Notes under the pieces: model-generated
Told to the model about the DNA's origin: nothing
The model's input: only the letters and a program-made list of their open reading frames with translations
Database searches by the model: none
In this document: positions 33,422 through 41,468 of the stretch, one piece after another
Numbering within the stretch: position 1 is the first letter of the stretch
Layout: each line of letters starts with the position of its first letter
Assembly: GCF_003403015.1 (NCBI RefSeq)
Contig: NZ_QURL01000002.1
Location: 310,001 to 374,000, forward strand
DNA from: Fulvimarina endophytica
GTDB taxonomy: Bacteria; Pseudomonadota; Alphaproteobacteria; Rhizobiales; Rhizobiaceae
Length of the DNA: 64,000 nucleotides
Direction of reading: 5' to 3'
Made by a program: the position numbers and the translations under genes

Positions 33422-35665
33422 CTAGCGCGCCGAGGAGGTCTGGACGGGCTTGACGAGGGGCGTGATCCGGCGAACCGTGACGCGCCGGTTCTCCGCGTTC
33501 TGCTCCTGCGTATTCACCTTCAGGAACTGCTCGCCATAACCTTGCGTGACGAGGTTCTCCGGCGGCACGTCGAAATAGGTCGTCAGCGCCGCCGCCACCG
33601 TCTCGGCTCGCCGATCCGAGAGCTTCAGATTGGCGATGTCCGAGCCGACCGCGTCCGTGTGGCCCTCGATCAGGAAGGTCTCGTCGGGATTCTGGTCGAC
33701 GACCTCAGAGATCGCCTGGGCGAGGGCTTCGAGATTGCCGACCTGTTCCTGCGCGATGTCGGCCGAGCCGAAGGCGAAGTTGATCGTGTTGAGATCGATG
33801 CGGCGCACCTTGTCGCGGATACGCTCCGAACGACGCACTTCGTCGATCGAATAGATCCGCTCCACGGTCTCGACCGGCGGGGCGACGATGGTGTCGTAGT
33901 AGAGTTCGCGATCGGGCTGCGCCACGTCGACGATATAGGCCGAACGCGGAATGGTCAGATCCACCGGCGGCAGGTCCGCGCCGACGTCGTAGTAGTACTG
34001 CGGCGCGTCCTGGTCATCCGCGTAAGGATCGTAGAACAGCACGACTTCGCGGCCGTCCGGCAGGATGCGCGAACGCTGGATCGTCTCGCCGTAGCGGTTC
34101 GAGATCGTGACGACCTGGACGCCGTTCTCGCGAACGATGGTCTCGCGGACCCGTCCGTCGCCTAGGCGTTCGTAATACTGGTCCTGCGAGTCGACCGCCA
34201 GACGGCTCGAATCGTCGCTGCGGATGAAGTAGGCGGCCGCAGCACCGGCCGCCGCGCCGGCCAGCCCCGAGCCGAGAATCGTCAGGATCTCGCGGCCGTC
34301 ATTGTCGTCGCGCTCCACCACTTCGACGCCGGGCGGGATCTCGGGCTGGGGTCCGCGCACGACCGTGGTGTTGTTGACGGTGGTGTTGTTGACGGTGCTC
34401 GAATTGTTGGTGACCGACGAGTTGTTGGTGGTCGACGTGTTGTTCGTCGTGGTCGAGTTGTTCGTGGTCGTGTTGTTGTTGATCGTCGTCGTCTCGATCC
34501 GCTCACCCTGTTCGGCCATGGCCGAGGGAATGGCGTCGACCGGCTGAGCCAGGGTCTGAACGCGGGCATCGCTCGCGGCGACGCCGCCTTCGGGCACAGG
34601 TTCGGTCTGGATCTCCTCGGCGACGGGCTGCGGTGCTTCCTCGGCCGGGGCAGGGGCCGCGGCAGCGGGCGCGGCGTCTGCGGCCGGCGGCGTCGATGCG
34701 TCCGGAGCCGGCTCGCCCGCGGCGGGCGCGGCCGGAGCCTGTCCCTCGACCGCGCCAGCCGGCTGTTCGCTCGTTGCAGGGGGCTGCGCGCCCGGCTCGG
34801 CCGCCGCAGGAGTTTCGGGCGCGGCTGCGCCGTCACCCGTTGCGGGGGAAGCCTCGGGGGCGGGCTCGGCGGCCGTGTCAGCATTTGCCGGCGCACCCTC
34901 TTCGCCGGTTTCGCCCGGCGCTGCGTCCACCGGCGGCTGTGGTGACGCGGAGGGATCGGCCGGGGTCTCGGCCGGCGCAGGCTCAGCTTCGCCCTGCGGC
35001 TCCTGCGCCGCCGGTGCGCTCTCGGCGGCATCGGGTGTGGCGGGTGCCTCGGCGGCAGGCTGCTCCGCAGGCGCGGGATCGGCCGGTGCGGCTTCCTCGG
35101 GCGCCGGGGTCTCGGCGGCCGGTGCCTCTTCGCTCACGGCCGGTGCCTCTTCGGGCGCAGCTTCGGCGGCGGGGGCTTCGGCCGGCACGTCGCTCGCGGC
35201 AGGCTCCGGCGCGGGCTCGGGTGCCGGCTCGGGTGCAGGTTCCGGCTGCGGAGCGGGTTCGGGTTCGGGTGCCGGCTCGGGCTGCGGCTCCGGCGCGGCT
35301 TCGGGCGGCGGTGCTTCGGCCTCGGGAGGCGCCGGCGGGGCGTCGGGTGCCGGGGGCGGGGCCTCGCTCACCGGCGGCTCGACCGGCGCAGGCTCGGGTT
35401 CGGGCGCAGGGGCCGGCTCCGGTGCGGGTTCCGGCTGGGGTGCGGGTTCGGGAGCGGCCTCGACGGGGGGAGCCGCCTCTTCCACGATCGGCTCCGCATT
35501 CTCGATCAGCTGCTCTTCGGCCGGGGTCGGCTCGCCGGTCTCGGCCTGCGCGAGGCGCATCTCGGCCGTATCGGCGGCATAGGCCGAAAGCGGCCCGGCC
35601 AGGGCAGTGGACGCGGCCAGCGTCGCGACGCCCGCGAATCGTCCGGCTCTCTTGATGTCGAACAT
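33422..35665 (-). CDS. OmpA-family outer membrane protein with a long Pro/Ala/Glu-rich region
   Basis: 747 residues. A signal peptide (cleavage after LSAYA near residue 29) is followed by ~330 residues of PEPAPEP- and APAE-type low complexity, an Asn/Thr tract near residues 390-440, a short Gly/Ala helix (AGAAAGAAAAYF) that may insert in the membrane, a ~150-residue beta-rich segment and a C-terminal OmpA domain (FAFGSADIAQEQ, then FLIEGHTDAVGSDIANLKLS and RRAETVAAAL) that should bind peptidoglycan. The linker likely spans the periplasm or reaches outwards. No OmpA N-terminal barrel is recognised. ATG 35665 is preferred over ATG 35680. Confidence 0.88.
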   Translation of the reverse strand: MFDIKRAGRFAGVATLAASTALAGPLSAYAADTAEMRLAQAETGEPTPAEEQLIENAEPIVEEAAPPVEAAPEPAPQPEPAPEPAPAPEPEPAPVEPPVSEAPPPAPDAPPAPPEAEAPPPEAAPEPQPEPAPEPEPAPQPEPAPEPAPEPAPEPAASDVPAEAPAAEAAPEEAPAVSEEAPAAETPAPEEAAPADPAPAEQPAAEAPATPDAAESAPAAQEPQGEAEPAPAETPADPSASPQPPVDAAPGETGEEGAPANADTAAEPAPEASPATGDGAAAPETPAAAEPGAQPPATSEQPAGAVEGQAPAAPAAGEPAPDASTPPAADAAPAAAAPAPAEEAPQPVAEEIQTEPVPEGGVAASDARVQTLAQPVDAIPSAMAEQGERIETTTINNNTTTNNSTTTNNTSTTNNSSVTNNSSTVNNTTVNNTTVVRGPQPEIPPGVEVVERDDNDGREILTILGSGLAGAAAGAAAAYFIRSDDSSRLAVDSQDQYYERLGDGRVRETIVRENGVQVVTISNRYGETIQRSRILPDGREVVLFYDPYADDQDAPQYYYDVGADLPPVDLTIPRSAYIVDVAQPDRELYYDTIVAPPVETVERIYSIDEVRRSERIRDKVRRIDLNTINFAFGSADIAQEQVGNLEALAQAISEVVDQNPDETFLIEGHTDAVGSDIANLKLSDRRAETVAAALTTYFDVPPENLVTQGYGEQFLKVNTQEQNAENRRVTVRRITPLVKPVQTSSAR

Positions 35666-35780
35666 GAGTGTCACTCTCATCCTGTTGCATCCGGCCGCGC
35701 GCATTCCGACGGAACATCGGCAGGCCGATTTACTGTGAGATAAGAAGCGGCAGATGAATGGAAGCTGACTGGAAGCAAAT

Positions 35781-36977
35781 TCACGCAGCGCCGGGCGGGG
35801 TCCAGTCGTAGAGCCAGCCCAGCTGGTCGCGGAGCCGGGCTTTGGGCGTTGCCGCCATCACCGCGTCGCGGGCGAGCGAGAAGGGGCGCGGCAAGTGATA
35901 GACGAACCGGTGGAAGGAGGCGCGCTTGCGCACCCGGTCGATCCGGCCCCGGCGCGCCCGTTCGAAGGCGGGACCCACCGTCAGGAGGTCGCTTGCCGAG
36001 GCGATGATCCCGGCAAGCACATATCCGTCCTCCAGCGCCATGGCGGCGCCTTGCGCGGCATAGGGAAGCAGGGCGTGAGCGGCATCACCGATCAGGAGGG
36101 TTCGCCCGTCCCCGAGCACCCAGCGCCGCTCGCTCGGCGTGACCTTCAGGGGCCAGGGGGTCAGATCGTTAGCATTCGCGATCAGCGATGCGAGATCGGG
36201 CGCCCAGTCGCGATAGGCATCGAGGGTCCGCTGCCGGTTCGCATCATCCGGCGATCGAACCTTTTCGGCGAGGACGAGATTGACGACCTCACCGGATCTG
36301 ATCGGATAGGCGACCGCGTGACGGCGCGGCCCGAGCCAGGCGGTGATTCCCCGGGCTCGGCCCGAAAACTCCCGGGCGAGGGGCCCCGAGACCTGTCCGC
36401 GCCAGGCCACCGCATCGGCGAACCGGGCGGGCTTCTCGTCGTGATGATCGGCGACGAAGCTGTTGACGCCGTCCGCCGCGATCAGGAGATCGCAGGCATG
36501 CACGCGCTCCTCGCGTCCGCTCCAGCTGTGGAGGACGACGCCATCCGCTGTCTCGTCGATCCCGAGACAGGCTTCGCCGAGCTCGAGCTCGATCAGCGGC
36601 TCGCGTCTCACGGCATCGGCGAGGACGGCCTGCAGATCGGCGCGGTGGACCGAGAGATAGGCGGCGACGTCATCGCCCGAGCCGACGGGAACCGCCGCGA
36701 GGAGCCGGCCGGTCCTGCCGTCGCGAAGCTCGACGGCGGAAGCCGCGACGGCGCGCTCGGACACCGCTTCGAGGCAGTCCAGCCGGTCGAGGATCCGAAG
36801 CGCGTTGGGGGAGAGCTGAAGGCCCGCGCCGACCTCGTCGAGCGTCTCGGCGCGTTCGACGATGGTGGAGGGAATCGCATGGCGCGCCAGCGCCAGCGCC
36901 GTCGTCAGCCCGGCAAGGCCCGCGCCGAGGATGACGATGCGTCCCGTCCGCGTGCCCGTCGGCTTTCCCTTCGCCAC
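35781..36977 (-). CDS. FAD-dependent monooxygenase (salicylate hydroxylase-like)
   Basis: 398 residues, class A flavin monooxygenase. FAD motif VILGAGLAGLTTALAL at residues ~13-28, the DG motif LLIAADGVNSFV near 165 and the GDAAHALLPYAAQGAAMALED block near 295 are intact. Such enzymes hydroxylate aromatic rings with NAD(P)H and O2, but the substrate cannot be read from the sequence. No ATG fits; GTG 36977, with AGGA about eight bases upstream, starts just before the FAD fold. It lies eight bases after the zinc-finger gene on the same strand, so the two are one operon. Confidence 0.86.
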   Translation of the reverse strand: MAKGKPTGTRTGRIVILGAGLAGLTTALALARHAIPSTIVERAETLDEVGAGLQLSPNALRILDRLDCLEAVSERAVAASAVELRDGRTGRLLAAVPVGSGDDVAAYLSVHRADLQAVLADAVRREPLIELELGEACLGIDETADGVVLHSWSGREERVHACDLLIAADGVNSFVADHHDEKPARFADAVAWRGQVSGPLAREFSGRARGITAWLGPRRHAVAYPIRSGEVVNLVLAEKVRSPDDANRQRTLDAYRDWAPDLASLIANANDLTPWPLKVTPSERRWVLGDGRTLLIGDAAHALLPYAAQGAAMALEDGYVLAGIIASASDLLTVGPAFERARRGRIDRVRKRASFHRFVYHLPRPFSLARDAVMAATPKARLRDQLGWLYDWTPPGAA

Positions 36978-36985
36978 GAGGCGTC

Positions 36986-37222
36986 CTACCCTTCGTAGAG
37001 GCAGCCCGCCGGCTTCGTCTCGTTCGGCTTCAGGGCGTCGGAGTAGCGATAGAGAGTGGAGCAGTAGGAACAGATCTTCTCGCGCTCGTCGCCCATGTCG
37101 AGGAAGACATGCGGATGATCGTGGGGAGGATTGGCCCCGCAACACATGAATTCGGTGACGCCGATCTCGATCACGTCGTGACCCGCATCGTTCTGGAAGT
37201 GGGGAATGGAATGTCCGGCCAT
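36986..37222 (-). CDS. Zinc-finger CHCC-domain protein (NDUFS6-like)
   Basis: 78 residues. The C-x7-H-x-H...C-x2-C pattern (Cys28, His36/His38, Cys51, Cys54, with ICSYCSTLY) is the zf-CHCC domain, as in the NDUFS6/13-kDa accessory subunit of respiratory complex I that alphaproteobacteria share with mitochondria. It may be a complex I assembly or accessory subunit. GAGG ten bases before ATG 37222. Eight bases upstream of the monooxygenase gene, a pairing often seen in rhizobia. Confidence 0.85.
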   Translation of the reverse strand: MAGHSIPHFQNDAGHDVIEIGVTEFMCCGANPPHDHPHVFLDMGDEREKICSYCSTLYRYSDALKPNETKPAGCLYEG

Positions 37223-37363
37223 GACAGGCGCCTCGTCTCGACGGTCGTTTGCGTTGCGGCGGACCATATTCAGCCGGTTTGCCGATTGCCAGTCATCGGG
37301 CGAGGAAATTCGATGTCGCGGGCTCCGTGCGTCCCGTTTCGTCTCGCGATCGAGACCCGCCAA

Positions 37364-37390
37364 CGAAAAACGGGCCCTTTCGGACCCGTT
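37364..37390 (-). terminator. Terminator of the papain-like lipoprotein gene
   Basis: Stem AACGGGTCC/GGGCCCGTT with one mismatch and, on the minus strand, a T5 run directly after it, 62 bases past the stop codon. Confidence 0.7.
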
Positions 37391-37451
37391 TCGAAATCGT
37401 GGTAGCAGCTCGAGCCGGATCGCCGGCCCATGCAGCGCAGGGGACGCTCGG

Positions 37452-38132
37452 TCAGCCGACGATGTCGACGCCCGGAATGGTCTCGTAGCCGGGATTGGCC
37501 TTCTTGAAGGCCGCAACCCAGTTGCGCGGGAACAGCATGTGGTTGACGCCGCGCATTCCGAGGAACTCCGCCACATCGTTGTTGAACGACGAGCAGTTGT
37601 AGGCAACCGCGCTCCAGAGCGTCAGTCCGCGCTGCTTCTCGTGGATATAGGCGCTGACCCGCTGATACTGGTCGGCCGTCAGCGGAATGGTCATCTCGTT
37701 CTGGAGATAGGCGATCTCGGTGTCGCCATCGGTCGCGCCGGTGCCGGCCGGGACCGGGACGAAGTGGCCCATCGAGTAGAGGCCCGGACCGCCTTCGGGC
37801 CAGAAGCCCGCGATCTCGACCATGGACGGGACGAGAACGCCCGAACGGTCGTAGGGAACGCGGCCGTTGGAATCGAGCTGGCCGAGGGCGATGAACGAGT
37901 GCCCGTAGCTCTCCGCGTTTCTGGCGCGGAAGGAAATGAAATAGGGTTTGTCGAGAATGCCGACGGCGCTGCGGCCGCTATAGGGGGTGAAGTGCACCTG
38001 CCCCGTCTCTTCGGCGTAGCTCGTTGCGGCGGAGCCGGACCCGAACCCGTTGGAAGAGGAAGTCGACGAGCAGCCCGCAAGCGAGGCTGCAACCAGCGCG
38101 ATCGCGCCGAGTTTCAAGAAAGCATTTGCCAT
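37452..38132 (-). CDS. Lipoprotein with permuted papain-like (NlpC/P60-superfamily) pattern
   Basis: 226 residues. Lipobox LAGC (Cys21). His78 in SYGHSFIALG and Cys180 in YNCSSFNNDVAEFLG lie in His-before-Cys order, the circularly permuted papain-like arrangement seen in YebB/LRAT-type members of the NlpC/P60 superfamily. That would make it an envelope hydrolase or acyltransferase; this is an inference from the two motifs and not a confirmed family match. It stands alone between the zinc-finger gene and a small lipoprotein, ending in a terminator. Confidence 0.7.
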   Translation of the reverse strand: MANAFLKLGAIALVAASLAGCSSTSSSNGFGSGSAATSYAEETGQVHFTPYSGRSAVGILDKPYFISFRARNAESYGHSFIALGQLDSNGRVPYDRSGVLVPSMVEIAGFWPEGGPGLYSMGHFVPVPAGTGATDGDTEIAYLQNEMTIPLTADQYQRVSAYIHEKQRGLTLWSAVAYNCSSFNNDVAEFLGMRGVNHMLFPRNWVAAFKKANPGYETIPGVDIVG

Positions 38133-38242
38133 ATCGGCCGATCCAGAACGTTACGCATGATCTGACCAATAGGCTGATCGTATTGCGATTTCGTTGTTAT
38201 CAGAAAGGGAACCCGGCGGGCTCTAAAGGCCGAATAAGGCCG

Positions 38243-38276
38243 AATTGGGGGAGCGGCTGTGCCGGCCCCCCCAATT
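38243..38276 (-). terminator. Hairpin after the small lipoprotein gene
   Basis: AATTGGGGG pairs with CCCCCAATT across a GC-rich loop, 12 bases past the stop codon. No T run. Confidence 0.4.
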
Positions 38277-38287
38277 TCTGAAGGGGA

Positions 38288-38443
38288 TTAGCCCTTGGTG
38301 ACGTAGGTCTCTTCGTAGACCGGAGCCGGAGCAGCAACGGGAGCCTTGCCCTTGCCCTTGCCCTTGCCGATGCCGTCGCTCATGCAGCCGGCGAGCGAAG
38401 CGACTGCGAAGGCCGCGACCGAAGCGATGATGATCTTCTTCAT
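38288..38443 (-). CDS. Small lipoprotein
   Basis: 51 residues: a signal peptide with lipobox LAGC (Cys20), then SDGIGKGKGKGKAPVAAPAP, a Lys-Gly repeat and Pro/Ala stretch, and a short YEETYVTKG tail. The Lys-rich mature part suggests contact with anionic polymers such as peptidoglycan or polysaccharide, but this is a guess. AGG lies about nine bases before ATG 38443. Family not recognised. Confidence 0.7.
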   Translation of the reverse strand: MKKIIIASVAAFAVASLAGCMSDGIGKGKGKGKAPVAAPAPVYEETYVTKG

Positions 38444-38601
38444 AATTTTACCTATCAGTGCCTGACGGATGATGCCGCAGTTAAGGTCCGGTCGCGTTGA
38501 CCGATACCTGCCTGCAAACTGTTGCGGTTTGGCGATAGGAGCAAGTGCGAAATCGCAACACTTGCCGTCCATCGCGTTTACTTAAACCCCGGCCGCTTAA
38601 T

Positions 38602-38616
38602 TTGCGGTTACCGCAA
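38602..38616. promoter_or_regulatory. Perfect 15-bp dyad
   Basis: TTGCGG-TTA-CCGCAA, 159 bases before the small lipoprotein gene. Candidate operator of unknown regulator. Confidence 0.35.
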
Positions 38617-38857
38617 CCGCGATGGGTTGGGTCAGGGGTGTGCAAACCCTTTATAAGCAAGGCTTTCGCAGTTCAAGCAGGGTCTTGCGCGAAGTGGTGC
38701 GCCGCCGCATCACGTCTTTTGAAACAACGAAATTCTTCGCGAGAATCGGCCCGTTTCGACCCCTCGCAAAGGCCCTGGAACGGGTGCTGGGAGGCGGTTC
38801 GTCACGATCTCGCCACGAACTGCGGCCGGCCGGCCTGCGCCGCGGATGCTGCGATGC

Positions 38858-38890
38858 AAAAAGGCCCCCGGGCGCAAGCGACCGGGGGCC
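38858..38890 (-). terminator. Terminator of the dctPQM operon
   Basis: Stem GGCCCCCGG/CCGGGGGCC followed on the minus strand by five T, 23 bases after the dctM stop codon. Confidence 0.9.
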
Positions 38891-38913
38891 TCGTGGCAGT
38901 CTGTGTCAGAACC

Positions 38914-40530
38914 CTATCGCGTGACGATCTCGGGTCCCATCAGCGCCGTCGGTATCCAGGTGGAGAGCACTGGTACATAGGTGACGATGATCAGGAAGAT
39001 GAAGAGAACCCCGACGAAGGGCATCGCCGCCTTCACCACCTTCACGAGACTCATGCCGGTGATGCCCGAGGTCACGAAGAGGTTGAGACCGATCGGCGGC
39101 GTGATCATGCCGATCTCCATGTTCACCACCATGATGATGCCGAGGTGGATGGGGTCGATGCCGAGTTCCATCGCGATCGGGAACACCACGGGTGCGACGA
39201 TCAGGAGAAGACCGGACGGCTCCATGAACTGCCCGCCGATGAGCAGCAGGACGTTTACGGCGATGAGGAAGGTCCACCAGTTGAAGCCGTAGTCCAGCAT
39301 CACCGAGGTGATCGCGTCGGGAATGCGCTCGGAGGTGAGGACATGGGCGAAGAGCAGCGCGTTGACGATGATGAACATCAGCATCACCGTCGTCTTCGAG
39401 GCATCGACCATGACCTTGCGGGTCTCGTCGTGAACGAAGGCGCCGAGGAGGTTGCGTCCCATGAGCTTGAGATTGCGGCCCCAGATCGGCAGGCCCGCGA
39501 TGAGCGTGCCCGGAACCGCGGTGATGCCGCCGCCGGCCCGCCAGGCGGAATAGGCGACGAGGATGAAAGCGCCGATGAGGAGGCCGATGACGGCCCGGCT
39601 CTCTGCGAAGCCCGTTCCGAACGAGCGTTCGAAGAAGAAGGCCAGCATGAACCAGACGAAGAGGAAGGAGAGCGCGTAGGCATAGGCCTTGAAGCCGATG
39701 ATGGCGCGGCTCTTGTCGGTCGGAAGCGTCCAGGGATTGCCCTTCATCGGACCCATGTCGCGGTAGATGAAGAGGGCGACGAGGCAGGAATAGACCGCCG
39801 CGACCGCCGCGGCCTCGGTCGGCGTGAAGGCGCCGCCATAGATGCCGCCGAGGATGATGACGATGAGCAGCAGGCCGAAGGCCGCCTGCTTGCCGCCGGC
39901 GATCACCTCGCCGAAGCCCTTCCACTCCTCGGCCGGCAGGTTCTTGCGCCGGGCCTGGATGTAGATCGCGCCCATCAGCATCAGGCCCGCGAGGAGACCC
40001 GGGATGATGCCGGCAAGGAACATGCGGCCGACCGAGACGTTCGTCGCGGCCGCATAGACGACCATGACGATCGACGGAGGGATCAGAATGCCGAGCGTGC
40101 CGGCATTGGCGATGATGCCCGCGGCGAACTCCTTGGTGTAGCCCACCTGGCGCATGCCCGCGATGGCGATGGTGCCGATCGCGACCACGGTTGCGGGCGA
40201 GGAGCCCGAAAGGGCCGCGAACATCATGCAGGCGAGCACGCTCGCCATTGCCAGACCGCCGCGAAGGTGGCCGATCGAGGCGATGGCGAAGTGAATGATT
40301 CGCTTGGCGACGCCGCCCGTCGACATGAAGGCGGAGGCGAGGATGAAGAACGGAATCGCAAGAAGCGTGTAGTTCTGGGAGGCGGTGAAGAGCTGCAGGG
40401 CGACCGAACTCATGGAGTCGGAGGAGAGCAGCGCGATGACGAGCACCGAGGCGAGACCGAGGGAGATCGCGACCGGAACGCCGAGAAAGAGAAGCCCGAT
40501 GACCAGGCAGAAGAGAACCGTGGTTTCCAT
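38914..40530 (-). CDS. dctM: TRAP transporter large permease DctM
   Basis: 538 residues with about 12-14 hydrophobic segments, the ion-coupled translocating subunit of a TRAP transporter. The N-terminal LLFLGVPVAISLGLASV and the internal GTLGILIPPSIVMVVYA and MEIGMITPPIGLNLFV repeats are typical DctM motifs of its two inverted halves. It is longer than the usual ~430 residues because of a ~100-residue insertion between the halves, as in some dicarboxylate TRAP systems. It starts five bases after dctQ ends, and its terminator closes the operon. Confidence 0.95.
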   Translation of the reverse strand: METTVLFCLVIGLLFLGVPVAISLGLASVLVIALLSSDSMSSVALQLFTASQNYTLLAIPFFILASAFMSTGGVAKRIIHFAIASIGHLRGGLAMASVLACMMFAALSGSSPATVVAIGTIAIAGMRQVGYTKEFAAGIIANAGTLGILIPPSIVMVVYAAATNVSVGRMFLAGIIPGLLAGLMLMGAIYIQARRKNLPAEEWKGFGEVIAGGKQAAFGLLLIVIILGGIYGGAFTPTEAAAVAAVYSCLVALFIYRDMGPMKGNPWTLPTDKSRAIIGFKAYAYALSFLFVWFMLAFFFERSFGTGFAESRAVIGLLIGAFILVAYSAWRAGGGITAVPGTLIAGLPIWGRNLKLMGRNLLGAFVHDETRKVMVDASKTTVMLMFIIVNALLFAHVLTSERIPDAITSVMLDYGFNWWTFLIAVNVLLLIGGQFMEPSGLLLIVAPVVFPIAMELGIDPIHLGIIMVVNMEIGMITPPIGLNLFVTSGITGMSLVKVVKAAMPFVGVLFIFLIIVTYVPVLSTWIPTALMGPEIVTR

Positions 40531-40535
40531 GGGGC

Positions 40536-41231
40536 TTAGTCCTTGACGGCGTTCTTGTTCTCGGCGACGAGGTCTTCCGCCTCGTGGCCGGCGACGATCA
40601 GCTCACGCTTGCCGGATGCGATGTCGGCAATGCCCTGAAGCGAACGGAATGCGAGAAGGGCGAGGCCGATCGGCAGCATGATGTAGGCCACCCAGCGCTG
40701 CACGCGCTCCTGCAGGCCGAAGCTGTTGATCGCCCAGTCGGGATATCTCAGATCGTCGAGACCGGTGCCGCGGTCGAACATGAAGGCCCAGTAGCCGATT
40801 GCGCCGCTCTGGCGCCAATTGCCGCCCGTGCCGTTACCGACGATGGCGAGCACGCCGCCGTGGAGCAGGATGATCGCATAGGCGAGGGTGCAGAACGCGC
40901 CGAAGATCGCGGCGGCCTTGAACAGGGGCTTCGGGAACAGCCGGATCAGCGCGTCGACGCCGAGATGGATGCCGGTCTTCACGCCATAGCCCATGCCGAA
41001 CAGGATCAGCCAGGCGAACAGGATGCGCGTGGCTTCGAGCGAACCGGTCCAGCCGGAGTTGAAGCCGTAGCGTGCGACGACCTGGGAGAAGGAGATGAGG
41101 GTGATGGCGGCGAGAAGGATGGCGATGATGTTCTCTTCCAGGCGCGCGATTCCGTCGGGCCACCGACGTTCCGCAAGGAAGAGAATCACGACGAGCAGGA
41201 TCAAGCCGGCGATGGGCCAGATGAGTTCCAC
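40536..41231 (-). CDS. dctQ: TRAP transporter small permease DctQ
   Basis: 231 residues with four hydrophobic segments, the small membrane subunit that complexes with DctM. VARYGFNSGWTGSLEATRILFAWL (seen in two adjoining pieces near residues 50-72) and GYGVKTGIHLGVDALI are the conserved DctQ blocks with the Glu and Arg residues typical of the family. The length, greater than the usual ~170, matches the ~227-residue DctQ of the Rhodobacter C4-dicarboxylate system. Five bases separate it from dctM; a large hairpin lies between it and dctP. Confidence 0.92.
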   Translation of the reverse strand: MELIWPIAGLILLVVILFLAERRWPDGIARLEENIIAILLAAITLISFSQVVARYGFNSGWTGSLEATRILFAWLILFGMGYGVKTGIHLGVDALIRLFPKPLFKAAAIFGAFCTLAYAIILLHGGVLAIVGNGTGGNWRQSGAIGYWAFMFDRGTGLDDLRYPDWAINSFGLQERVQRWVAYIMLPIGLALLAFRSLQGIADIASGKRELIVAGHEAEDLVAENKNAVKD

Positions 41232-41426
41232 GGCGTAACTCCCGAAGAATTTGGATGATCGATGGGTGAGGATTTCGCTGCGTCCGGGGCCGCGCGGGAA
41301 GGCGCGCCCGGATGACGGACCGCCGCCGAAACGCTGGGCCTGCCGGCTTCAGCGCTTGGGGGCGGCCGTCCGCGATGCCCCGGCCGGCCGCGATCTAGCG
41401 AATCGCGGTGTGCCGATAGGCGTGCA

Positions 41427-41454
41427 GGCCGGGCCGGGTTCGTCCGGCCCGGCC
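41427..41454 (-). promoter_or_regulatory. Large hairpin between dctP and dctQ
   Basis: Perfect 11-bp GC stem GGCCGGGCCGG/CCGGCCCGGCC with loop GTTCGT, 15 bases after the dctP stop and ~195 before dctQ. With no T run it is better read as a partial terminator or RNA-stabilising structure that lets the binding protein be made in excess. Confidence 0.6.
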
Positions 41455-41468
41455 CGATCTGCCGTTCG

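Larger units (their letters stand above)
38444..38913. other. Intergenic region upstream of the small lipoprotein
   Basis: 470 bases that contain a perfect dyad at 38602-38616 and, at its right end, the dctM terminator. TTGCGGTT also occurs near 38521, giving a spaced direct repeat of one dyad arm. No gene recognised; the length suggests a regulated promoter or an unrecognised small RNA. Confidence 0.5.

Noticed and set aside
34302-34547. A hydrophobic Val/Leu-rich frame antisense to the OmpA-family gene
   Set aside because: It is the complement of the Asn/Thr tract (AAC/ACC codons read backwards as GTT/GGT), not a membrane protein.
38640-38720. A possible tRNA or structured RNA near the TTTATAA stretch
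   Set aside because: No cloverleaf arms, T-loop GGTTCRA or anticodon stem can be drawn.
38545-40539. A 664-codon open frame antisense to dctM
   Set aside because: DctM is a clear family member; the antisense product is an Asp/Glu/His/Arg string without fold.
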